Below, in pieces: positions 1-5,254 of a stretch of 64,000 bases of DNA. The translations under genes and the position numbers were made by a program. The notes beneath the pieces are model-generated. The model was not told where the DNA came from and searched no databases. It worked only from the letters and a program-made list of their open reading frames with translations. How positions within the stretch are numbered: the first letter of the stretch is position 1; each line of letters begins with the position of its first letter. Source of the stretch: Marinoscillum furvescens DSM 4134 (GTDB lineage Bacteria; Bacteroidota; Bacteroidia; Cytophagales; Cyclobacteriaceae); assembly GCF_003386095.1 (NCBI RefSeq), contig NZ_QREG01000001.1, positions 512,887-576,886 on the forward strand. The letters run 5' to 3'.

Positions 1-1
1 C

Positions 2-229
2 GTATTCGCCTGCACCGGATTTACCGTCATGTTTCTCAAAGACCCCATCGTTTCGCTTTTCACCACCGATGGCGAAAAAAGCCTTTGGTTTACAATCGCC
101 TATTACCTGCTCATCCTGCCTGTTTACAATGTCATACTGTTATTTTATGGTTTCTTGTTTGGGCAGTTTGCGTTCTTTTGGGAGTTTGAGAAAAAGATGT
201 GGAAACGAATGAGCGGCAAAAAAACATGA
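2..229 (+). CDS. DUF6787-like small membrane protein, 5' end outside window
   Basis: The frame is open from the first bases of the window, so the true start lies upstream and only the last 75 residues are seen. The visible part holds one clear hydrophobic segment (around the LWFTIAYYLLILPVYNVILL stretch) followed by a Phe-rich GQFAFFWEFEKKMWKRM tail. That tail resembles the end of the DUF6787 family of roughly 100-residue two-helix membrane proteins common in Bacteroidota; the family has no known function. The stop codon overlaps the start of pabB in an ATGA (226-229), so the two are probably translationally coupled. The family call is from memory of the C-terminal pattern only. Confidence 0.6.
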   Translation, partial: VFACTGFTVMFLKDPIVSLFTTDGEKSLWFTIAYYLLILPVYNVILLFYGFLFGQFAFFWEFEKKMWKRMSGKKT

Positions 230-1188
230 TGCTTAGAAGACCAGCAGCCATTCAGCAGATCAATGCCCTGGGCAAAAGCCACACCCCCTTCCTGTTTTTC
301 ACAGACTTTTTGGGCACCAGTGCTTTTGTATGCCCGCTAGACCAGCTCCAAAAACACAACATCACCTATGCATTTGGAGACCAGGCATCGAGTCACTCCA
401 AACCCAATTTCGCGTTTTCAAAACAACCATTGCTTCGCGAAGAATTCGCGTTGGCATTTCGATACGTGGTAGATCAAATCAACTTTGGCAACTCCTACCT
501 GGTCAACCTTACCGTAAAAACGCCCATAACCACAAACCTTTCACTACAAGAGATTTATGCCGTAAGCAAGGCTAAATACAAGCTTCGCTACCAAGATCAG
601 TTTGTATTTTTTTCACCGGAGACTTTCGTCAAAATTGAAGACGGACACATCTACTCTTACCCGATGAAAGGCACCCTGGATGCTGCCGTACCCAATGCGC
701 GCCAGCAACTGCTCAACGACCCTAAAGAAACCGCCGAACATGTCACTATCGTAGACCTGATTCGCAATGACCTGAGCCAGATCGCAGAAAAGGTAGCCGT
801 CACCAAATTTCGGTTTATCACCGAAGTACAAACCCATGAAAAAACCCTCCTACAAGTGAGCTCGGAAATTCGGGGCCAGCTTCCCCAGGACTATCACAGC
901 CGACTGGGCACACTACTTTTCAAACTGCTGCCCGCCGGCTCCATTTCGGGTGCTCCCAAAAAAGAAACCGTGCAGATCATCGCCAATGCAGAGACCTATG
1001 AGCGCGGCTTTTATACCGGCATCTGTGGAGTGTACGATGGCCAAAACCTGGACAGTGGAGTCATGATCCGATTCATAGAAAAAGAAAACAATCAGCTCTA
1101 CTACAAAAGTGGCGGCGGCATCACTTCGTTTAGCAACGAAGCCAGTGAATACCAGGAAGTAATTGATAAAATCTACATCCCTTGTTAA
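226..1188 (+). CDS. pabB: Aminodeoxychorismate synthase component I
   Basis: Converts chorismate to 4-amino-4-deoxychorismate for p-aminobenzoate and folate synthesis in the cytoplasm. The chorismate-binding fold is complete: PMKGT (the Lys typical of PabB rather than the Ala of anthranilate synthase), DLIRNDL, LLPAGSISGAPKKET, ERGFYTGICG and SGGGIT appear in order. At 320 residues it is the short form common in Bacteroidota, lacking the long N-terminal region of E. coli PabB. I start it at the ATG at 226, which overlaps the upstream stop as ATGA, although the frame is open to an ATG at 199. No pabA glutaminase is nearby. The next gene, 10 bases on, is pabC-like, and folP is elsewhere in the window. 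Confidence 0.9.
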   Translation: MMLRRPAAIQQINALGKSHTPFLFFTDFLGTSAFVCPLDQLQKHNITYAFGDQASSHSKPNFAFSKQPLLREEFALAFRYVVDQINFGNSYLVNLTVKTPITTNLSLQEIYAVSKAKYKLRYQDQFVFFSPETFVKIEDGHIYSYPMKGTLDAAVPNARQQLLNDPKETAEHVTIVDLIRNDLSQIAEKVAVTKFRFITEVQTHEKTLLQVSSEIRGQLPQDYHSRLGTLLFKLLPAGSISGAPKKETVQIIANAETYERGFYTGICGVYDGQNLDSGVMIRFIEKENNQLYYKSGGGITSFSNEASEYQEVIDKIYIPC

Positions 1189-1198
1189 CCCTCTTAGC

Positions 1199-1792
1199 AT
1201 GACCTTAGGCCCTACTTTTCTGGAAACCATCTGCGCAGTAGACCACACCTACCCGCTGCTCGCATACCATCAGCAGCGTCTGGCACAGACCTATCGTCAT
1301 TTTTTTGGAGGCACACCACCACAGCTGACGGACCATCTGCCGGAGCCTGCCAAAAGCAAGCACAAGGTACGAGTACACTATGGAGCTGACCATTTGGATG
1401 TTACCTCCACCCCCTATACCAACCGGCAAATACAGCAGATAAAAACAATAACCGCCACCCCATCACTGACCTACACTTACAAATATGCGCATCGAGAAGA
1501 CCTGGAGTCTCTTTTTGCCCAACGTGGCAATGCCGACGAAATACTCATCATAAAAAACCAGCTGCTAACCGATAGCTTCTATGCCAACATCGCGCTATGG
1601 GACGGATCCCACTGGTACACCCCAGCACACTGCCTACTCAATGGCGTACGCAGGCAGGCGCTACTAGAAGCAGGACGTATTATATCCTGCCCGCTTAGCG
1701 TAAGCGACCTCACTTCTTTTCAGAAAATCAGTTTTATCAGTGGCATGCTAGAGCTGGATGAGGTATCAGCGCCAGTATCAGCAATCAGCTAG
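1199..1792 (+). CDS. pabC: Aminotransferase class IV, probable aminodeoxychorismate lyase
   Basis: Expected to release pyruvate from aminodeoxychorismate to give p-aminobenzoate, using pyridoxal phosphate. The 197-residue protein is short for the family (usually about 270), but it keeps a KYAHRE segment supplying the likely PLP lysine, LLTDSFYANI (the family's E/D-x-x-x-x-N-I motif) and HCLLNGVRRQALLE (the L-x-G-x-x-R motif). Start at ATG 1199, 10 bases after the pabB stop; an earlier in-frame ATG at 1163 would lie inside pabB. The pairing with pabB is the main reason for the specific name; by motif alone only class IV is certain. Its last 8 bases overlap the convergent SiaC-like gene. Confidence 0.8.
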   Translation: MTLGPTFLETICAVDHTYPLLAYHQQRLAQTYRHFFGGTPPQLTDHLPEPAKSKHKVRVHYGADHLDVTSTPYTNRQIQQIKTITATPSLTYTYKYAHREDLESLFAQRGNADEILIIKNQLLTDSFYANIALWDGSHWYTPAHCLLNGVRRQALLEAGRIISCPLSVSDLTSFQKISFISGMLELDEVSAPVSAIS

Positions 1793-2225
1793 CCAGGCAG
1801 AGCATCCGCACCGGATACGATAGCTCCAGTACAGTAAACACCTCTCTGCCCGTAAAGTAAATCGGATGGGTTTCATCTTTGGAAAACCAGTCGAGAGCTA
1901 TGTCTGCACCATTTTTAGACTCCTCCTCCAGGCGATTAAAAAACTCCATTAGTAGAAAGACAGAGTCGTGATTGATTTCATCGTAAATCAATGAAACCCG
2001 AAGCTTGTTGGCTTGCTTGAGGCCACCGAGTACATGATGAAAGATCCGCCGGTAAAAAGGCCTGATAGTGGCTCGTGTGGATGTACCGCGAATTACCAAC
2101 GTGGAGTTGTGCAGCGTATAGCTTACATGCGGTGTTGAGGTTGTTGGGTCGATGATCAGATCACCTGCAGGTGCCACCACTGGCGCCTGTCTGGATGACA
2201 AAAAATCCTGCTCAAAGCTACTCAT
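1785..2225 (-). CDS. SiaC-like (DUF1987) regulatory protein, type A, copy 2
   Basis: The 146-residue protein follows the SiaC/DUF1987 layout: TPHVSY near residue 32, a short hairpin ending in VIRGTS, an FYRRIFHHV helix, LIYDEINHDSVFLLMEFF in the middle, and a DWFSKDE strand near the end. SiaC proteins are anti-sigma-antagonist-like switches which, in Pseudomonas, are phosphorylated on threonine by SiaB, dephosphorylated by SiaA, and control the diguanylate cyclase SiaD. Here the usual NTSS phosphosite segment reads NHDS, so classical regulation is doubtful. It is the last of four related genes and pairs best with the one at 3256-3693. It converges on pabC with an 8-base overlap. A 24-codon hydrophobic ORF ends 9 bases before its start. 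Confidence 0.75.
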   Translation of the reverse strand: MSSFEQDFLSSRQAPVVAPAGDLIIDPTTSTPHVSYTLHNSTLVIRGTSTRATIRPFYRRIFHHVLGGLKQANKLRVSLIYDEINHDSVFLLMEFFNRLEEESKNGADIALDWFSKDETHPIYFTGREVFTVLELSYPVRMLCLAS

Positions 2226-2234
2226 AGTTAGGTA

Positions 2235-2309
2235 TTAGAAGTTACTGGCCAGTGACAGCACATACAGCACCACTGCTGCTATCCCTGCCGTTTTTATCAT
2301 TCGTTTCAT
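2235..2309 (-). CDS. Possible 24-residue hydrophobic peptide upstream of the SiaC-like gene
   Basis: A short open frame encodes a peptide beginning MKRMIKTAG and continuing as a single hydrophobic stretch rich in Ala, Val and Leu, ending SNF. It could be a one-helix membrane microprotein or a leader peptide. It stops 9 bases before the start of the SiaC-like gene at 2225, consistent with co-translation. There is no recognisable ribosome-binding site, and no homolog is known to me. Its composition (basic start, hydrophobic core) is better than chance, but 24 codons can arise randomly. Confidence 0.3.
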   Translation of the reverse strand: MKRMIKTAGIAAVVLYVLSLASNF

Positions 2310-2537
2310 GTGAGTAGTTTTTTTTCCAAGCCTCCAGTGCAATATCCGTCGGTTTCTCGCTAGATGGTCAACTCGCTTCATACCTCCATAGCAATTGCAC
2401 GGTGCTTTTTCCAGTTCTAAATATTTTTAAAGTTAGCTGGCATGTCAGACCTACGTGAGCGTATTATACGGATATTGCATAAATAAGCATTTCTCGTAGT
2501 TGCATAGGCAATTCTCTGATTCCAACTGGTCGCACGC

Positions 2538-2574
2538 TAAAAATAAGGGGAGCCGCGCCATGCGCATACTCCCC
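2538..2574 (-). terminator. Rho-independent terminator of the SiaC-like gene at 2619-3035
   Basis: Read on the minus strand, GGGGAG (2574-2569) pairs with CTCCCC (2552-2547), closing an 16-base loop that can itself pair in part (GCGC repeats), followed by TTATTTTTAG. It lies about 45 bases past the stop codon. Confidence 0.65.
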
Positions 2575-2618
2575 TCCGCTCAATTCACCGCTAAAAAGAG
2601 CCTCGTCTCCTGGTTGGG

Positions 2619-3035
2619 TTACCTGGTTTTAAAATCAAAGTCGAGCCCGTAGATATCCTGAAAATCCATTCCTGTCTCGATCATCTCTATGTTGTCGTAC
2701 GTTGTTATCCATGCCACATACACTTCTTTGCCCATAGCTGCAGCTTTCCCCAGCACTTTGAATACCTCAAAAAGCAAACTAGAACTGATAGTATTTAGCC
2801 TGTTAAACTGCACCTCCACTTTGAGTTTATTCAGCTCAGACGCATCAGATTTAAACTGGTCTACTACAGCCGTGCAAAGCTCCTCCATGTTTACACCAGC
2901 GGTGGTTTCAGCAATAGTCAGACACTGTGCATGACGATCGTAGTGCACATAAGGTGTAGCGCGTCTGATCTTAGATGCGTCCAGGATTTCGGCTAATGCT
3001 GGATAAAGTACTGGGTTTTGGGCTGTAGACTGCAT
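2619..3035 (-). CDS. SiaC-like (DUF1987) regulatory protein, type B, copy 2
   Basis: 138 residues. The family signature starts at ATPYVHYDRHAQCLTIA, and is followed by a Met-Glu helix (NMEEL), a strand-helix unit FNRLNTISSSLLFEVF and a final GMDFQDIYGLDFDF. It differs from canonical SiaC by losing the RGxS...FY segment, but it is the only one of the four paralogs with a Thr in the NT-x-SS position where SiaC is phosphorylated. Shared features with the gene at 3975-4424 (TPYVxYDR, L-x-IA, G-x-x-ME, LLF-x-x-FK, MDF-x-x-x-Y) define a type B pair. It has its own terminator downstream and a 220-base upstream gap, so it is probably transcribed alone. No SiaA phosphatase or SiaB kinase gene is in the window. 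Confidence 0.7.
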   Translation of the reverse strand: MQSTAQNPVLYPALAEILDASKIRRATPYVHYDRHAQCLTIAETTAGVNMEELCTAVVDQFKSDASELNKLKVEVQFNRLNTISSSLLFEVFKVLGKAAAMGKEVYVAWITTYDNIEMIETGMDFQDIYGLDFDFKTR

Positions 3036-3202
3036 AATTCTTACGGTTTAATAGTTCTTTAGTCAAATAAATAAAGTCGGCCGGGTAAGAATGGTCCGTG
3101 GGAGCGAACCTGCATTGGGAAGGTGAAGCCTGAGTGTTGGTGACTTCTTATGTATACAAAGGTGGGGAGAATGCGCTACCCTGGTAAGGGCATAATGCTT
3201 AA

Positions 3203-3248
3203 TTAGGAAAAATAGGTGGATCACCTACTAATGCTGAGCGATCCACCT
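3203..3248 (-). terminator. Rho-independent terminator of the SiaC-like gene at 3256-3693
   Basis: On the minus strand a perfect 9-base stem AGGTGGATC (3248-3240) and GATCCACCT (3222-3214) encloses 17 bases and is followed by ATTTTTCC. The 3' arm lies inside a 15-base near-palindrome (TAGGTGGATCACCTA, 3213-3227) that recurs elsewhere in this array. Confidence 0.7.
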
Positions 3249-3255
3249 GGCCCTG

Positions 3256-3693
3256 TTAGAAATTTTTAGATATTGTATTGAAAGGAATGTCAAACTGGTG
3301 GGCATACTCTACTCCCACCAACCTCATACCTTCATCTTTATTTCTGGAAAACCAGTTGACCTCCACCTCTCCTCCGGCTTGCTTTACTTTTTCCATCTCA
3401 TGAAATACATCCATGAGCATCACGATGGTATTGAGGCACAGCTCGTCAAAGGCGAGCATCAGCGTGAGCTCACGATGCTCATTCAGGCATTTACTGGCCC
3501 AGTTATAAATCTCCGCATAAAACTCCGGCACATTGTCCGATACGGACTTTCCTCTAATCAACACCGCCCGCAAGCGTTCGTTGAGCTGTACATACGGTGT
3601 TTCATTTGTGGCCTGGTATACCCGGATACCAATGTTGTTTTGGCTCTGGGGCTCCTGTAAATACTCAGGTATTAAATCTGATCGTTCGTTCAT
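3256..3693 (-). CDS. SiaC-like (DUF1987) regulatory protein, type A, copy 1
   Basis: 145 residues and the closest of the four to canonical SiaC: ETPYVQLNERLRAVLIRGKS, then VPEFYAEIYNW, then LAFDELCLNTIVMLMDVF, and VEVNWFSRNKDEGMR near the C-terminus before an IPF ending. It pairs with the gene at 1785-2225 through RG-x-S, FY, DE-(I/L), LM-(E/D)-x-F and WFS. The segment normally holding the phosphothreonine (NTSS) is shifted or altered here (CLNTIV). The upstream 281 bases carry a 34-bp element (3819-3852) shared with the barrel gene's promoter region, and a 15-bp near-palindrome exactly 178 bases from the start codon. Probably a partner-switch protein; its target is unknown. Confidence 0.75.
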   Translation of the reverse strand: MNERSDLIPEYLQEPQSQNNIGIRVYQATNETPYVQLNERLRAVLIRGKSVSDNVPEFYAEIYNWASKCLNEHRELTLMLAFDELCLNTIVMLMDVFHEMEKVKQAGGEVEVNWFSRNKDEGMRLVGVEYAHQFDIPFNTISKNF

Positions 3694-3818
3694 CGGTGAT
3701 TTAGTTTGATGGTAAATGATGGTTAAATATTCGTACCACAGGTCGTGGCTTGTTGGGAAGAATTATGAATATCCGATAGGAACCGTACTATACAAAGATG
3801 GCTTTAAACCAACTTATT

Positions 3819-3852
3819 TATAAGGGTAAAACCCTGATTTTCAGCATTTAGG
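3819..3852 (-). promoter_or_regulatory. 34-bp conserved upstream element, copy 1
   Basis: 29 of 34 positions are identical, without gaps, to 4993-5026. Both lie upstream of minus-strand genes (126 and 53 bases before the starts at 3693 and 4940). The core on the plus strand is TATAARRGTAAAA followed by CTGATTTT and ATTTAGG; this copy also holds the perfect dyad GGGTAAAACCC (3824-3834). The likely role is a binding site for a regulator common to both genes. Confidence 0.5.
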
Positions 3853-3870
3853 CATAAACCCCAAATCTCA

Positions 3871-3977
3871 TAGGCGAATCACCTAGTAGCAGTTAGAAAC
3901 AACAAAGCCGAAGTAAACTTCGGCTCTGAAATGCACCCGAAGGTGTTTCGCCTAACCTAATCTATTTCTAACTGCTA
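3871..3977 (-). terminator. Composite terminator with pseudoknot-type inverted repeats
   Basis: Downstream of the SiaC-like gene at 3975-4424. A strong hairpin AGCCGAAG-TAAA-CTTCGGCT (3906-3925) is followed on the minus strand by TTGTTGTTT. Around it lie two further inverted-repeat pairs in crossed order: TAGGCGAATCACCT (3871-3884) with AGGTGTTTCGCCTA (3941-3954, one mismatch), and TAGCAGTTAGAAA (3887-3899) with TTTCTAACTGCTA (3965-3977, perfect 13 bp, including the stop codon). The crossed order would allow a pseudoknot or two alternative folds. Confidence 0.65.
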
Positions 3978-4424
3978 TATCAATTTAAGCTCAAGGTTGA
4001 GCTCGTATAATTCTGCAAAATCCATTGCCATATCCTGAAGCTTTCTATTGGATCTGTCGGCCATCCAGAACACCTGAGAGTCCGTACCCTCTGCCATCGC
4101 TTTCTTCAGTGATTTAAAGAGTTGGAAAAGTACTTTGGCGGTCTCAGGGTTAATGTCTTTTAGATAAAGCTCTACCGTAGTGGCTTTCTTATTGGTCAGC
4201 CCTTGCCGCAGCTCTTTTACAAACGGCTCGTAAAATGCCTCCATCCCGGCGCCCAGAGACACGCCTGCAATGTGCAACCTGGCCGATCTCCTGTCATAGC
4301 ACACATAGGGGGTCTGTCCGGTTTGAGCTACTACCAGCTTAGAGGCTGGGCGTCTACCCAATTGCTGCATTTTAGTAAATGCTGAAATAATGGCTGTTTC
4401 GATGCTTACGGTTGTAGTGTTCAT
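3975..4424 (-). CDS. SiaC-like (DUF1987) regulatory protein, type B, copy 1
   Basis: 149 residues with an N-terminal extension of about 35 residues rich in Thr, Ala and Ser before GQTPYVCYDRRSARLHIAG. The fold continues with GAGMEAFYEPFVKEL, LYLKDINPETAKVLFQLF and a final MDFAELYELNLELK. The phosphosite segment reads NPETAK, so the usual Thr is replaced by Pro, although a Thr two residues later keeps a hydroxyl. It is the first SiaC-like gene in transcription order, 51 bases after the barrel gene at 4476-4940, and these two may share a transcript. No member has recognised function without SiaA/SiaB partners, none of which are here. Confidence 0.72.
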   Translation of the reverse strand: MNTTTVSIETAIISAFTKMQQLGRRPASKLVVAQTGQTPYVCYDRRSARLHIAGVSLGAGMEAFYEPFVKELRQGLTNKKATTVELYLKDINPETAKVLFQLFKSLKKAMAEGTDSQVFWMADRSNRKLQDMAMDFAELYELNLELKLI

Positions 4425-4475
4425 TTTCTTTAGCTTAAAGTGGTTCTTAATTCTGTTGTTGGTTATGGCATAGTA

Positions 4476-4940
4476 TCAGTTACGAGGATTCCAGCTATTG
4501 ATTCGGATATTTATACCGGCCATGAAAGTAGGCCTAAAGGCTCTTACCCCTACATCTCCAAATACTTTTACATGCTGGATAGGCTCGAAGCTTCCCTGCA
4601 CACTCGGTGTGATCATAAAATGCTGATTATTGATCACTCCCGTACGGACCTTCAAGCTCACAGCTGCACTTCCTGATGCTATAAAAGGATAAGTCATATA
4701 GGCTCCGAAGAACTGGTTTTCTACATCTGCTGTAGTTCCTTCTTCTGCAAGAGCCACCACGGGAGAGCGCTGGTAAAACCCTCCGATTTCCACGTTGGGA
4801 GAAAATGCATAGCCGATTGCAGTCCCTATTTTGGTGTTTACTGTGGTACGTTCGATATAGTTAGTGACCGTCACTCCCTGAGCAGTGGCCGTAGTAAGAA
4901 TGAGTGTTAGAATAGCGATTGTCAGTATGGCGTTCTTCAT
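4476..4940 (-). CDS. Small outer-membrane beta-barrel protein
   Basis: 154 residues. A signal peptide of about 20 residues (MKNAILTIAILTLIL followed by TTATAQ) is followed by alternating strands typical of an 8-strand Bacteroidota barrel (IGYAFSPNVEIGGFY, FGAYMTYPFIA, HVKVFGDVGVRAF, MAGINIRI). No enzyme motif is visible. It heads the SiaC-like array and its upstream region carries the second 34-bp element and TAGGTGATT repeats, so barrel and SiaC-like genes probably answer to the same signal. The function is unknown. Confidence 0.7.
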   Translation of the reverse strand: MKNAILTIAILTLILTTATAQGVTVTNYIERTTVNTKIGTAIGYAFSPNVEIGGFYQRSPVVALAEEGTTADVENQFFGAYMTYPFIASGSAAVSLKVRTGVINNQHFMITPSVQGSFEPIQHVKVFGDVGVRAFRPTFMAGINIRINSWNPRN

Positions 4941-4992
4941 GGCGTTTGTTTGGATTAGTTACATTACAAAATTGCCATAGAAAAACGCCCTA

Positions 4993-5026
4993 TATAAGAG
5001 TAAAATGCTGATTTTGAGGATTTAGG
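4993..5026 (-). promoter_or_regulatory. 34-bp conserved upstream element, copy 2
   Basis: Ungapped match (29/34) to 3819-3852, here 53 bases before the barrel gene start. It differs at the GGGTAAAACCC dyad (GAGTAAAATGC here), so the conserved part is more than that palindrome. Confidence 0.5.
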
Positions 5027-5142
5027 TGCTGTGCGAAATGGGATACGAAATATGTATTAAGCCATTCACCTAGGCTTTTTTTAGGTGATTTACCTACCCT
5101 TTGAAACTAATTCAAATACTTCTTGCCAATCGCACATTAAAT

Positions 5143-5158
5143 TGTTCGAAAACGAACA
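5143..5158. promoter_or_regulatory. Perfect dyad upstream of the permease gene
   Basis: TGTTCG-AAAA-CGAACA, 6-base arms with a 4-base spacer, 97 bases before the permease start. It looks like an operator for a dimeric regulator; which family is unknown. Confidence 0.35.
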
Positions 5159-5254
5159 GTTCACGCGCCCCAAAACAAACACAACCATCTGTATATCTGA
5201 TACTTACATTTTCTGGCAAAGATTTAGCACCTTAGCAGCTCAAACACACTAACC

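Larger units (their letters stand above)
2226..2618. other. 393-base intergenic region in the SiaC-like array
   Basis: Between two SiaC-like genes. From the 2226 side it holds the possible 24-codon ORF (2235-2309), then about 230 bases in which I see no gene and no copy of the 34-bp or 15-bp elements found elsewhere in the array, then the terminator of the gene at 2619-3035. The promoter for the gene at 1785-2225 should lie here but I cannot place it. Confidence 0.6.
4941..5254. other. 314-base divergent intergenic region with inverted repeats
   Basis: Between the barrel gene (minus) and the permease gene (plus). It contains the 34-bp element (4993-5026), an ATTCACCTA / TAGGTGATT inverted pair (5064-5072 and 5082-5090) whose second arm is part of a 15-base near-palindrome (5082-5096), and a perfect dyad TGTTCG-AAAA-CGAACA (5143-5158) on the permease side. 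No gene is seen. Confidence 0.6.
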
